Assembly: GCA_905183005.1 (NCBI GenBank)
Contig: CAJJDO010000113.1
Span: 164,465-228,464 of the forward strand
Direction: 5' to 3'
Origin: Paramecium pentaurelia
Lineage: Eukaryota; Ciliophora; Oligohymenophorea; Peniculida; Parameciidae
Length of the DNA stretch: 64,000 bases
Shown here: positions 49,105 through 62,214 of the stretch, piece by piece
Position numbering within the stretch: the stretch's first letter is position 1
Layout of the letters: each line of letters begins with the position of its first letter
Notes under the pieces: generated by a model
What the model saw: the letters and a program-made list of their open reading frames with translations, nothing else
Told to the model about the DNA's origin: nothing
Database searches by the model: none
Translations under genes and position numbers: made by a program

Positions 49105-49320
49105 ATTTATTATGTTATAAAATAATCAATTAAAATTAAGTCTTTTATTATTATATCATTTAATTTTTTAATCTATTATATTATGTAATATTATTAATAA
49201 TAATAGACATTAAGTAAATGTAAAATATCACAATATTTTTGATATAATAATAAATAGATTATTTTAAAAAATAAGAATTTTAAAATAATTTTATTATATA
49301 TCAAATCTGGTGATATTTAA

Positions 49321-50857
49321 TCAAATATCACCTTTCTATGATGTAGAACAACTTAGAGGAGGTTTCATTAAGTAATCATAATTATGTCTATCTGAAGTTT
49401 CTATTCCCCATGCAAGATTACCTGCAATGTTCAATAAAACCAATGCAAAATCTATATAGAATAAAGCATGACCAATATTATATTTCTTTAAATAATAATA
49501 TCCTAAATTTGTGAATATTAGAACACTTATCATCTAAAAATAATTAATAAATAAATAAATACTCCTAATCCATAAAAAAAAAATTAATCTCCAACACCAA
49601 AATTATTTTCTTCTTTTTAATTGGATAATACAGTTGCAAAAAGTTAAAAACAAATTATGAAATAACAATAATTAGCAGTTCCACCAGCTACAGCTGATAT
49701 CAATCCAAATTCAGCCATTGTTGTAACCATGATTAATCCTGCTGCCATTCCAAAAAATCCTGCTACAATTCCTGTTACCCAACCAGCTGCATATATCTTC
49801 CAAAATCTTGTTCCAGGAGTATAAAATCTTTCACAATTAAAAAATTTAACAGCATCTTTAGTATATTCTTCTTTTCTTTTTATAAAATATACAACCAAAG
49901 TTATTACAGTATTTACTGCAAATAATACAAGTAACATATAAAAATTCCAAGCTTCACATTCACCTTTATTATTTTTTTTTGGATCATTGAAATAAGGAGA
50001 TGTTAATCCTGGTGTTGTTCTAGTTAGAATAATTGCCTAATTTTATCATATCAAATATTTACTTCATTTATAGCAAAGTTACCAAAAGTAATTAAGATTG
50101 CTGGTAAAGGGAATTTATTACATTAATCATCATAAAATTTCTTATATAGTTTGGCTTCTTAATCTTATAATTATTATTGACCCTTCAATCCTTCAAGAGG
50201 AACAAGGGCTGATTTAAGTAATATTTCATTATCTTATTCCTTCTAAGTTTATAAAGTTAGTTCTTTAGTTGCAAACAAAAATAAAATTGGACATATTGCA
50301 ACAAAAAAAATATTTTAAATCCAAAGTAATGAACCTAATGGTAAATAATTAGCAAATTCTGTTCCTAAAGCTTAACTAAGAGGTATTGCTAAACAATAAA
50401 TTAAAGCAATCTCAAAATTTATGATTGGTCTGTCAGGATCCTCAGGATGACTAATATAATTGTTAAATGTTACCGTTGAAAAAATATGATGATTATGTTA
50501 ACCAATTGACTTCCAAATTGTAGACACATCGTCATATTTCCTGCAGATTCCGAATCAAAATTTAGTGTAGCTTCTAGAAAAGGTCTTTTTACAACACCAC
50601 CTAACAATTATTTTATTTTAACCTCCTAAAGCTCCTAAAATTCCTATACCAATTATTGGCAGGATGATTATATAAACAATAATTTGAGCAGCATTTGCAG
50701 CAAGATATCCAATTCTGCAACATCCAAATTAGCCACTCGAGAATATTTGTTTACATGATGAAAATGGTCCACAATTAGTGGTTAAGTTTTAATGACTTAG
50801 TGTAGTGCAATTATAGCTATAAAGCTCTTTAGATGGACATAAATTATTTCCTGGCAT
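49321..50857 (-). CDS. TauE/SafE-family (TSUP) membrane permease
   Basis: 478 residues with introns of 22, 23, 26 and 29 nt. The Cys-rich N-terminus (CPSKELYSYNC, CGPFSSCKQIF, GCCRIGY) is typical of ciliate and plant members. Membrane segments follow (IIVYIIILPIIGIGILGALGG; VNIIIIFFQRHPEDPDRPII; EIALIYCLAIPLSQALGTEF), then a Gln/Glu loop, and the second half has MLLVLFAVNTVITLVVYF, GWVTGIVAGFFGMAAGLIMV (the TSUP glycine-rich repeat), and MISVLIFTNLGYYYL. TSUP proteins export sulfite, organosulfonates or other anions. A cleaved signal sequence could lie in an unrecognised upstream exon, since hydrophobic codons exist near 51085-51110. Confidence 0.8.
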
Positions 50858-52611
50858 AATAATTTAATATATATATAAAATATAAGAGATTTCAACTTTT
50901 TCCATTCATTTTTCTGTTGAAATCAAAACAAAAAATGTATAATTCATCATGACGTATGAAAGTAATACATATATATTCTCTATGAATATTCTAATACTAC
51001 TTTATATAATATATACTTATTCTATAATACAATAAATATACCTTTGATCATATCTTCTGATAAAAATACAATAATTAAAAAATTATACATTCTTTTGAAC
51101 TTCATTTTTATGATAACTGTTATCTTTAAAAATATATTTCTGTTACAATCAAAGTTTATATATAACAGAAATAAGATATATATGTATTAATTGCAAATGA
51201 TCCTTCTTTTAGAATTATATTCATTAAGATTTCTAATGTATCTACTTATTATTTTATTATAAATGATTATAATATATCATAAAATTCTAACAATATAATA
51301 ATTGATTGAACTTTTAAATATTTATTTATATTCTTATTTACCCAATCAAAAAAAGTAAAAACATAAGATAATATTATTTCCTTATCATAATTTTGAAAAA
51401 ATAATAATAACAAGAAATCTGTAAATCAAATGGATTCTAAAACTCTTAAAAACTTAATTATTTGAGAATTGTAAAAAATGAAATAAAAATTTGAATCAAT
51501 AAATTAAAATGAAACAAATAAAAATAAAGTGATAAAATCCTTTACTTCAAAATAGATAAAATCTATAATAAATTAGAAAAACAAAATATAATTTATCCTG
51601 AATTTAATTAAGCAATGTAATGGAACATTGCCATTTTATAAATTAAAAAATGAATAATTTGTCTAATCTTTTCTTAATTTCTTTATTAATTATAATTTCA
51701 TTTTCTGAGAAAACATGGAAATAAGAGTTCATTTTACAATAAAATAATCTCTAAATATTAACTTTTTTTTCATAAAAAATAATACTAATATACTACTAAT
51801 ACTAATATAAATATTTTTAATGATAATAATATCTAATTCCAATAAGTATAATTAAAATGAATATTTTTTAGTAATAAAACTTTGTAAATCAGTTCATTTT
51901 TTTACAACAATCTCAGAAAAAGAAAAAGTAATTAAATGAAATATTTATTTTTATATTCCTCTCATTTATTCTCCATTTTTTAATTTTCAATCTTACTATT
52001 TTCTTTTATTAATATACCTTTACAATATTTTTGGTCCAATTAAAATTACACTTCAAATTTGAGACTTATCAAGAAATTGCATGATACCTTTACTTTCTTT
52101 TTTCCCTTTTTCGAAAACTCCTAAGAAGATGTAATTTACATTCATATCACTCAATTTATGTTCCATTCTTTTTTTTCATTTATACATACCATTAATCCAT
52201 TAACTCTAATAAGTACTACAATCTGATCCTATCATTAGATTTAATAACCTATCTTATTTTGTTAAAGATTTCTTAACTTGTTCCTTGAATTATTTTGGCA
52301 ATTCAGGAATTATAAATTTTTAATAATATAAAACCTAGGAAACTAATATTAATTCATTTCTTCTTATCTTCAGCCTCTTATTTTTATTATTTCACTCTAA
52401 TATTATTTATATTCAAAAGCAGTTTAATTTTCATCTTAAATTTTCTCTTTTTGAATTTTAGTTATTGAAATACATGATCATTTGATAGTAATTGAAAATT
52501 TATATGTTAACCTTATATTTGTTAAATCTCATCAAGTTTTAGATTAAAATTCATAAATATCTATATATTGATATAATATTTTTATATGAAAATAATATAT
52601 ATTTATTAATA
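50858..52611. other. long spacer with one minus-strand coding relic
   Basis: 1.75 kb, the longest gap here. Most of it is featureless AT-rich DNA. Minus-strand sequence around 52053-52480 reads like coding (FIIPELPKQFKEQVKKSL, DRLLNLMIGSDCSTY, KLSDMNVNYIFLGVFEKG), but in-frame TGA codons split it and no intron set I tried joins it. Confidence 0.4.
52053..52480 (-). pseudogene. broken gene fragment, family not recognised
   Basis: Ends at TGA 52053 with SDMNVNYIFLGVFEKGKKES then GIMQFLDKSQI. Upstream in other frames lie PELPKQFKEQVKKSLTKQDR and MIGSDCSTYQ. The pieces are polar, balanced in composition and unlike intergenic DNA, but stops and frame changes separate them. It is probably a decayed paralogue. 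Confidence 0.35.
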
Positions 52612-52893
52612 ATGTCTGAAAGAACATTAGATTTTGTGGATTAAAGAAATCAAGTTAGAAAATTGGTCACATGGCCATGGAATTTTGTATTTGGATTACA
52701 AAGCTTTTAAACAGTGTAACATATTTACAACTTTACTGCAAGAACAATATTTGCAGCATCAAGTCTTATTCCATTTTTAAGTAAATTCTAATGCATTATT
52801 ATAATAGCAACTTACAATACACATCAATTTGCTTATGCAGAAAACTCAGTCAGATTAACAAGATATAGAAATTATCATGATGATATTATCTGA
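52612..52893 (+). CDS. small protein, probably mitochondrial
   Basis: 84 residues with one 27-nt intron. Sequence: a polar start (MSERTLDFVDQRNQVRKL), an aromatic segment (TWPWNFVFGLQSFQTVQHIY), then AARTIFAA-like ARTIFAASSLIPFL and a Tyr/Arg/His-rich end (ENSVRLTRYRNYHDDII). One weak hydrophobic helix is visible. It resembles lineage-specific small subunits of ciliate respiratory complexes in size and style, like the gene at 14728. No family is named. Confidence 0.5.
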
Positions 52894-52949
52894 TATTATT
52901 TGCATATACATCCAAAAAAGAATCATTATTTACAATAAATTTAACATAA

Positions 52950-54624
52950 TCATTTAAAATATAATCTATATTTTAATTCATCAATTAACAAAAGTGTTTA
53001 CAAAGAACTTGATTACAGTACTTTCTTCGTTTCTTAGGCTCTTCTCATTAAGTAAGGAATCATTATCTCAGTTTTACCAAAAGGTACATATTTATATATT
53101 TTATACCCCTAAATAATATAAATAATTTAATACTTCACTAGCTAATTAATAAGTGACATGATCAGATAATCCATATAATTAAGCAAATAAAACATCTATA
53201 TAAATAGTTAATAATAAAATATACCTCCTTAATTAGGAATAGAATATCTATTCATTATTTCTTTTACATAATCTATAGTTTGTTCATTATGACTAGCTAC
53301 AAATACTTTTGTAGGTGATTTATGAATATTTTATATTAATATTTCTAAGTTTCTCTCTATCATAGATGTAGTGGTATCATATCCATTATTTATTGGATTT
53401 TCTTTATTCTATTGTTTAGCCAATTTAGATTCCTCTACCATATATGCACCTCTAACCATTTTTATACCAATATTTAATTTAAATTTTTCTGCTTTTTCAA
53501 TTTCATAATCTGTCCTCTATTTTGTTTATTTTAAGTAATTTTAGAATGTATTAAATACTATTGTATAATTTTAGTTATAATATGCTTCCATTTATTCACT
53601 AAAACTATCAATTGCCAATTATATATAAGTTTATTCAGCATCAACCATTACACAAACTTAATTAATTAAAGCTGGATCCATGAAGTATTTAATTCTTTCA
53701 ATAAATTATTCAAATAAGTAGATGTCTTTTTAATTTAGATTATTAAAGTATTTAATAACTGGATTGTTATTTAAATCTAAATCAAACATGAATATAGGTT
53801 AAACTCTATATTTCCATGTAATTTCATCTATTAATATTTAATCTATTTTTATATCATTCTAATTAAATTTTAATACTCCTTTGATAAATTATTTTTATTC
53901 ATCTTCATTCAAACTAATTCCTTATTCTTTAAGATATGAGAATACCTAAAATAATAAAAATATAAAATAACCTATTAAATTGTAATTGTTTATTCTCCTT
54001 AACTAATTTTATAGAACATATCAAAAATATTCAATCTTGCTTTATTAATTTGCTTCAGTAAATTTAGATCAATTAAACTAGAAACCTTAATTGCAATCAT
54101 GTTTTTCTTCTCAGGTTTCTTTGCACACTCCAAAATAGTTTATTAAAATATTAAACTATTCTCATCATAAAATTTCTCATAATCCTTTATCCCCTCAAGT
54201 GCTTCTGAACAGTAATCCATTATATAGGAAATTTCTTAAAAAAATAAATATCATTATTACTTGAATTTGATGAAGATAAATGTCTTTCAACACTTTCAAG
54301 GTTCTCTCCAGCTGTAAACACTTTTCCAATTGTATGATTAATTAGAAAATTCGTTAATTTTGTTCCACATATAGTATATAAAAAATCAATGAGTTTAGGA
54401 CCTTAATCTACAATCCAATCATATTACAACATCTTATTAATGAATAAATTATTTAAAATTGAAGGTATAGATTTATCTTTGTGAATTCTTAAACTTTAAT
54501 AATATTAGAGTTAAGAAGAACTCTAATTATAAATTTAAGTTATTACATATCTTCTTTGATTAGCTACAGCAAAATTATAGATTACGTTGCTTGATCTTAA
54601 GAACCTTTAACATGATGATATCAT
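52950..54624 (-). CDS. PRODH: proline dehydrogenase (mitochondrial)
   Basis: 522 residues after introns of 26, 26, 29 and 25 nt. The N-terminus is a typical mitochondrial targeting sequence (basic, Ser-rich: RFLRSSNVIYNFAVANQRRY). The TIM-barrel PRODH domain shows MIAIKVSSLIDLNLL, FMFDLDLNNNP, MVDAEQTYIQLAIDSF, IGIKMVRGAYMVEESKLA, VFVASHNEQTIDYV, LFAQLYGLSDHVT and the C-terminal YKIYKYVPFGKTEIMIPYLMRRAQE, the FAD- and proline-binding RRxxE end of the family. It oxidises proline to pyrroline-5-carboxylate and passes electrons to the respiratory chain. The catalytic motifs are complete. Confidence 0.9.
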
Positions 54625-55467
54625 TATTTTATAAATCAATAATTTAAATATAAGTAATACAAGATGTCATCAATCAAATTTATATACACATAGACTCTAA
54701 GATATTTTATCAGATTTTATTTATATATTTTCTAATATTTTTTATATAAACATCTAACAACTTTCACTCTATTTATTATTTTAAATTAACTTTCAAATAT
54801 GAATGTTATTTAAAATTATACTTAAAACATAGGGAATCAATGGAGCAACCATACATAAAGATATCAATTATTATCAAAGTTAATCTATAAACATTAATAT
54901 TAAATTCTGAAGAACTTTTTGCTTTTTAATAAGGGAAACTTAATAATTTAAAAGAATTATTTTATATTTATTAATTAAGTTCAAATTAAATGGAATGATT
55001 TATTAATTAACTAGATAATTTTGAATTATTACATACTTTTGAAATACTATTTCTAATAAACAACATCATGAATGATGTAATTATTTAATACAAAGTTGAT
55101 TTTTAAAACTAATTAAATATATTTATAAATCATTAAATTTATAAATATATTTCCAATCAATTATATATATATATATATTAATAATAAATTACAAAGCCTA
55201 ATCTTATTTTATTAATGATTACATCATTATTTTCTTTTTATCAACCTTATTTTAGTATTATGCAATTAGACTTTATTTTTTTAATTTAAGTCTTGTTAAT
55301 TTTCATCATTAATTTTAAGAATTATATTAATATTATTTATTTAAAGAATAATATTTATTATATGATATTAATATTATTGAGAGAATGATGTTTTGATTTT
55401 AATTAGTTTGAAACATAATAAGAATTGATGATAATAAAAGAAATGAATAAATTTATAATAATGAATA
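54625..55467. other. spacer with a short broken reading frame
   Basis: 840 bp of AT-rich DNA including a TA dinucleotide run near 55160. It contains the plus-strand fragment listed at 54840-55115; otherwise nothing is recognised. Confidence 0.4.
54840..55115 (+). pseudogene. leucine-rich fragment interrupted by TGA
   Basis: ATG 54840 opens a frame with KVNLQTLILNSEELFAF, GKLNNLKELFYIYQL and SSNQME, stopped by TGA at 54996-54998. The same frame continues FINQLDNFELLHTFEILFLINN. The Leu spacing resembles leucine-rich repeats. Too short for a gene and lacking a second start, it looks like the remnant of a larger LRR protein. Confidence 0.35.
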
Positions 55468-58400
55468 TCAATCAATATATTCAGATGCAACAAATGCTAC
55501 TATAGGTTTTTCATATCTCAAGCTTATGTCTTCTTAGATGATCCCTGCTAAGATAGGCATTTACATTCGTATAGTTCTATTACCTAAGTCTTTAATAATA
55601 GTTTAAGTGATTGTATGATTGTAGATCAAAGAGAAATTAATAAATGACCAATTGGGGGCTGGTTCACTTATTGTTAGACATGTTTAGAATTAAGGTATGA
55701 AGAGATCAGATGAGGTTTATGGTTATTTATTATAGAATTCCTATATATAAAGAGTTTAGATTACTTAATTAATTCTATCAGTAAATCTGATATAGTCATT
55801 TCGAATGGCATCAATTTAATTATAAGCTACTTCCATTGCAAAAAAGTAATATCCTGGATTGAATAATTTAACATAGTAAATTCTACGATTCATTTTAGGA
55901 AAAGTGGAAACATAAATAAAATTCTATTCATTAGGTACTTCAATATATTTTGAACCTTCTATTATGATTTCTCTTGATCTTAACCATTTTAATTAAATGT
56001 TAGTATATTGAGTCATAATTTAAGTATGTTTAGAATCAATAGAGGGAAAAGATGTTAATTTTTCAAAATGTTTGTATACTTCTGATTCATTTTTAAATTC
56101 TGTGAATTAAGTCATGGGCAAGGAAGCTAAATTATTTTTTATTTTATCAATAATGTATTGATTTTATTCATATGGTTTATGGAGATTATAATGAAAACAA
56201 TCTTCAGCAAACTAAAATAGACTTTTAGTTTTTAGATAATTTAGAGTATTGGTTTCTTCATTTCTAGCATCAGATTATTAGAGTGAATAATATGAATTAA
56301 ATTTAATAGAAATATTATGCTCTACTTTAGGTTAACTATTTATTTGATTTAAATAATAATTTACTAACAATTAGATCGTTTTATTGTAAATATAGTTCTC
56401 CTTAATTATGTTTTATAATCATTCTCTACTATTCTCCATTTAAATCCAACTTTCTTTATAGCTTCCGAGATATATTTATTAGCCATAATCTGTCCATTAT
56501 TCTATGCATAATGGTTCTATTATATATATAAATTAATATCTAACTTATGCTATTAGTATTTCTGAAGCAGATGAATCTTATACAAAAATCAAATCAACTA
56601 TTTGAGTTAAAAAGATATCAAAAAAACATTCAGATTTACATGATACTATTTCTATAATCCATATTCTTTCATGAATCTTATTTTAATCTACATACAATAT
56701 ACTATAGCCTTAAACTAAATTCTCTACAAAAAATTGTAATACACATGCTTCTTACTAATAATACATAATATCAATTAATTTTTGTGAATCTTTCTCAAAA
56801 GAATCATGTGTGATTTAACATGAAAATCTAACTATTTCTTTAACTCTTAATTCAATATCTTTTGGATTTATTTACATCACTAATATTTCATAATCTCTCT
56901 ACATTTTTTTTGCTATTTAAATAGGTTCACATTGTTTTATAATATCCTCTTGTTGTACTAACATTGAAAATATTGGTTTATTAATTTAATCCAAATCTGA
57001 TTAAACTATTCCTATTATAAATGGGAAATTGATTAATTTTTCTCCTTCAAAACTATAATTAACACTATTCATCCCAATTCTAGGAAAATTGATTTCAAAA
57101 TATGTTTCACTTGTAAAATAAGAATATAATTTAGAATTTGTTAAATTCTATCTATTACCTAAACTACTAAAAAAAGGAAGCCATATATTGTATTATGATA
57201 AACTCTTTTAATCATATTTCTCAAATAGATCATTCACAACATTTGGTATATTTAATGTAACTTCATCATTTTTTAATTCAAAAACATATCTAATATTTAT
57301 TATTATTCATAATTTACATTTTAACAAATGGATCTGTTGTGGATATTAAATATAATTTTCTTAAATTATTTCCTTCATTACTAGACAATTACAATAATGA
57401 TGCTTCATCTAAACTAGCTTTGGATCTCTTTTTAATAAGATAAATATACTGATGAAAAACGTATATAAGGTTAATGTGTTTATTTGTGTATCTCTGATGA
57501 AAATACCATAAATTGTAAATTCATATTAAAATACTATAAATATACTGGAGTTCTAATTGGAGATTTAAATCTAGGACAAACTTTAATAACATCTTTAACA
57601 TTTTATATATGTTAAAATGATGATCCATATATTTTCTATTTCTATAATTATAGTTTATATATTAATTCTTACAATTAAACATTTTGAAATTCCTTCTATT
57701 TTTTCATCAAAAATAATTAAATTAGACTTTCCTAGATTAGCACAAAATTATGCTTCCATTGTTTCTTCATCACTATTTAATACTAATTTTTTGATCCTTG
57801 ATAATATTCTTGCATATATAAAACATATAGGATCATAAATAATTGACATACTTTACTATTCTTATTCTGTTCTTTTAATATCTATTACATACTAAGTGTA
57901 ATTAACCTTAAGATTTTCAATAGTTATTATTTTACAAAAATAAAAATTGAGTATTTTAAGATTATATTCAAAACATTCCAATAAAGTTAAATTTATACCT
58001 AATTATTCAAATGAATCCCCATTATTTATCAACATTTTAATGAAATGTTGTATAATTTTGTCAAATATTTATTCTTTACAAACAATCAAATGAATAACCC
58101 ATTTTCTAATATTACAATCCTATTCAACACTAGCTAACATTATTCCTAAATCAGATATTTATAACATCATTGCTTCTTAACCATAACTTAGGGTTTCTTA
58201 AATATATGTAGAAGGTTATAAGAAACTTTTATGAAAATCTTCAAAATTAGTAGAAAGCCAAAAACTCAAAATTTATGGGATGTCTTTGATTGGCCAATCT
58301 TTAATTATAAATTAAATATCATCTGATTTATAGATTACTTAACTTCTATATTCAGGTAGAGGAGGTAATTCAATTTGTAATTTAGTTATACTACCTTTTC

Positions 58401-59294
58401 TAGATGTAGGTTAACCACTTTATAATTCTTTTGTACTTAGAAAATTCGTTTTGGTTTACAATAAAGTTTTAATTTTATTTTCTGATTATTTGCATGTAAA
58501 TTATACTGTTGCATAAGTCTATAATTCTTTGATTCTTTTTAAGTATTTTTAATCAAGTTTGTGTTTAGTTAAATAATCAAAATATTCTAAATCCCTCTCA
58601 TAAGCTTAGTTAATTATTCCCAAATAAAAAATATCATCCACACTTTCACTAATATGAAAAAATTTCATTAATACAGGATGTCTCTAAAAAAGCAATTTAT
58701 GATCGTTTTTAATTTTCATAATGTAGTTCTCTCCTTAATATATCCATTAGTAATTGTAGGCATATTAAATATATAATTTATTCACCCATTTTCTCTAATA
58801 CTCTATCAGATTTAAGGTAATTTTTCTTAAATCATATATGTAATTTGAAATAAGGCAAACAAATTCTATAATATTCTCACTCTATTCAATAGCTAATGCC
58901 TCTTTTAAACATATTTCTCTACTGATAGTTAATTGATTTAAAGTCTTGATAATACTTCCATTTAGTTTATAACTTTCAATTTCTTATCTCATCAAATATT
59001 CTTAAGATGCAATATTCGATGTTAAAATAAAGTAGTAATATTTCTAATGAATCTCAGGAATCTAATTTTCATCCCAAAGTCTCTAAAGCTCGAAAAACAA
59101 GTCTCTTTATGGAAAATTATTCTTTACTAAAAATATTATATGTTTTTACTTTCAATTAGTTCAATGTTTTCTTTAGGTCTGAAACTTTGAGTGAATTTTG
59201 GACTTAGTATTTTAGTATTGAAATTTGATCTACTAGTAGTTGATGCCAGTTGTAAACGAAATTATCCTGTACTTTGTGATTTATTAAACAACAT
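55468..59294 (-). CDS. large ciliate protein of unknown function (1240 aa)
   Basis: Introns of 23, 31, 22 and 28 nt give one frame from ATG 59294 to TGA 55468. The N-terminal 80 residues are Ser/Thr-rich and disordered. A helical region follows (RDLFFELQRLWDENQIPEIH; REICLKEALAIEQSENIIEF), then YQGENYIMKIKNDHKLLFQRHPVLM-type mixed sequence. A basic linker with SGQPTSRKGSITKL leads into PPLPEYRSQVIYKSDD. The C-terminal half repeats beta-like segments ending NPGYYFFAME; EPAPNWSFINFSLIYNHTI; LRYEKPIVAFVASEYID. The repeated YFxIN and ending pattern suggests tandem Ig-like or MSP-like folds, but I cannot name the family. The frame stays open upstream of the chosen ATG. Confidence 0.6.
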
Positions 59295-60266
59295 TAATAT
59301 AATAATTTTTATATCATTTGCTATAAGAAAACTTGAAAAATTCTAAAACATGAATCCCTATAAATAGGAGCCATTTCCTATTCCAAAACTAATTTTCCAA
59401 ATATATTTAAAATAATTATTCCAACTTGAAAAAAATCCTTTAACATTATTTCTATTCTAGAATTCTTCTATGTATTCTAAAGTAAATGGTTCTTAAACAT
59501 CAACTTAAATAAGAATACAAGTAAGTACATATAATATATTTCGATTAATAAAATGGAATAGACTTTAATAAATATTGATTATAATCTTAATCAAAGACAT
59601 ATTATTATACTTAATAAAGGAATAAGATTAATTTCAAAATAATATATATATAAATAATTTGCTTCTTAAATATTTTATTCTAAACATCAGTTTATTTAAT
59701 TTCATTTATTTTTAATTATACAACATTTATCATTCATAATTCAAACATTGTAGATTTTATAATGTTATATTAAATTACATATTATTAGATGATTGAATAA
59801 ATCTAGAATAATTAAAAATTAAATTGATTTATTTATAATTATAATTGCCTGTATAATAAAATAACTTTTTTTTGTGTAAGGTCTTATTGAAAAGTTACAC
59901 ATATAATTAATAATAAACTTCTAAATCATATAAAGATTTTTTATGTTTTAGATAATTTATAGGTCTTTATTATAATTAATAAATTTGGTATTTATTTTTT
60001 ACAATAAAATATTGAAAAATTATTTAATTTTATTATCTTTGTTAAAAATCATTTTAATTTATATTATTAGATTAACACCAAATAAGTTTTTGTAGAAAAA
60101 TAGTATTCAAAATACTAGTATATAGATTTACATTTTACTTAAAATTTATATAAGAATAAATATAACTATATTAAGAAGATGTTAATTCATTTCATTTTAG
60201 GTGATTTCATTAATATATTGTTATAATTTTATGAAAATTTTTAGTTTAAATTTTTCGGATTAAGAA
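59295..60266. other. spacer with a minus-strand coding relic
   Basis: Minus-strand sequence at 59330-59520 reads EPFTLEYIEEFQNRNNVKG, and in an overlapping frame FFQVGIIILNIFGKLVL plus EMAPIYRDSCFRIFQ, reminiscent of a kinase C-lobe. It has no start, and its frame runs into the ATG at 59294, so it may be an extra 5' exon of that gene or a relic. The 59560-60260 part is featureless. Confidence 0.35.
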
Positions 60267-62166
60267 ATGGAACATGAATATTAGAAGGAAATTACAAGCA
60301 TATATAAAAATTATTAAAAAACTCAAAAATGGATTGTTTTGCCTTTGGTAGTATTTCAGATTTCTATAAAAATAATGAGAGAGGATTGGCTTTTATTAAC
60401 AGTGTTATTATTATGTAGTTTACTTTATGCTTTAAACCTAAAATGTGCTTCCTCATCAAACAGATATTTCAAAGACTTATTGCTGTTTATGTCATTAGTC
60501 TTGTATAACTTTTTCTTCCCATATAATTCAGTATTTTAAAAGAAAGAATTGTAACTCTAAACATATTCTTTGGATGGATATTTTCAAGCTTTAACAATTT
60601 TGGCGTATGAATTAGTATAAAATAAATAGTTTAATGAATACACTAAGCTATTCCAAGAAGTAATTGATCCTAGTAGTAATTTTCACATTTCAAATTACAC
60701 TATTTAGAAATCCAAATATTTAATTGTGGGAATAAGTAGTTTTGCATATATTTGAATTATGCATTTACATACACTATTGTTATTGCTTTGAGAATTTCAG
60801 GAGAAAAATATTTATTTAAGCAAATACTTAAAAAATTTTAGAAGATAACATCCAAACTTATAATGATATTGAAAGTTTTATTATCAGTTATAATCCACCT
60901 AAGAATAAGCTAATATTAATGTAAAAAAATAGATAGCAACAAATTACAGAATAAATTCAGGATGAGTTTATTGATAAAATAAGAAATACTAAAGTCTCAT
61001 CATATGATTCAAAAAGAAGATTTACTTAATTTACTTCATAAGAGGTATTAGAAAATTAAGCTAACATGACATTAGAGAATTTTTTATTTTATGAATTCAC
61101 AAATAAAAAGAAATATATTATGCATCTAATTCATTAATCTGAACAAAATAATTCTTATTTATTGAAGGGATTTCTGTATTAAGAAAGCTACACAATTAAA
61201 GTAGTGAAATTATATTAAGACAAACCTTGTGCTTTAGTTTTATTAATGGAAAATAAGAAAGATAATGTTATTGATCAACTTAATTTAAGGAATAAAATAG
61301 CAATGAAAGCATTAGATTAGATTGGAGATGTGTTTAGAGAATATGTAAAACCTAGTTTAATTTCATTCTAATGGATTTATAATAACAAATAGAAAAATAA
61401 AAATATTGTATTCATTAATAAATTATTAAGAAAAGTAAATAGCAATTTATTGAGATGTTATAATGATTTTTCAAATATTCAGGATTACTTTAGTATAAAC
61501 AAAGAATTTTAACGCTGTTTAATTCAGAAATTTGACATTAAAGAATTTATTGAGTAGATTTACTAACATGTGGTAAGATTTTTTGGAGATGATAAAGGAA
61601 TATTTTTCACAATAGATTGCAAAATTCCAGATACATATGTAAGACAAGATTAGAGATAATTGAAGCAATTATTCTTAAACTTATTTTTTTTTATTTTAGA
61701 GAAACAATCAGGATCTAAAAATAATCATCATAATTATGTACATATCACTTTAGTCTAAGAGAAGGATGAATCCAATTAATAAATGTCAATCAAAATAAGG
61801 ATTGATTATGAAGGTCATCATTTAAGTAAAGCTGCAATAAATAGTTTACCAATTATCAATCCTTAAACCATTGGAGAATTAAAGCATAATAGTTAAAAGG
61901 CCTTTGACTTGTTATTACCAATATCATTGTTAATTATTCGAAAGATTGGACCACATGATAAATTAACCCTAAAACAAAATAGAATGAATAGAAACTTTAT
62001 GGAGTTTTAAATATTTAATGCTCTTGAAGAGAATTATCATCTATTGCCTATAATTTCATTTTATCCTAAAGACAATATTCTAACAACATCAAGTTTGGCG
62101 AAGCATTACTCTGAGTACTTTGATTAGGTTCCAATCGTGTAATTAAATTCGATTCAGGAATTCTGA
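60267..62166 (+). CDS. membrane protein with histidine-kinase-like (GHKL) C-terminus
   Basis: 626 residues. A 19-nt intron at 60629-60647, among the smallest here, joins AYELVQNK to YYSKKQLILVV and makes the whole frame consistent. About five hydrophobic helices occupy residues 20-200 (WLLLTVLLLCSLLYAL, DLLLFMSLVLYNFFF, LILVVIFTFQITL, VVLHIFELCIYIHYCYCF). Then comes a PAS/DHp-like middle (ITEQIQDEFIDKI; MTLENFLFYEFTNKK; RNKIAMKALDQIGDVFREYVKP). Residues about 450-560 resemble a degenerate HATPase domain (VRQDQRQLKQLFLNLFFFIL, like DxxRLxQVLxNLxxNAIKF), with weak later boxes. No phospho-His motif is clear. It is probably a receptor-type sensor kinase relative with uncertain catalysis. Confidence 0.55.
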
Positions 62167-62214
62167 TTGTATATATTCTAATCAATATATTAAAAACGGA
62201 TTATAAATATATTT

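Noticed and set aside
50520..50600. Apparent frameshift in the TauE/SafE gene at a T run
   Set aside because: A 23-nt intron just downstream restores the family motif FFQRHPEDPDRPI, so no mutation is needed.
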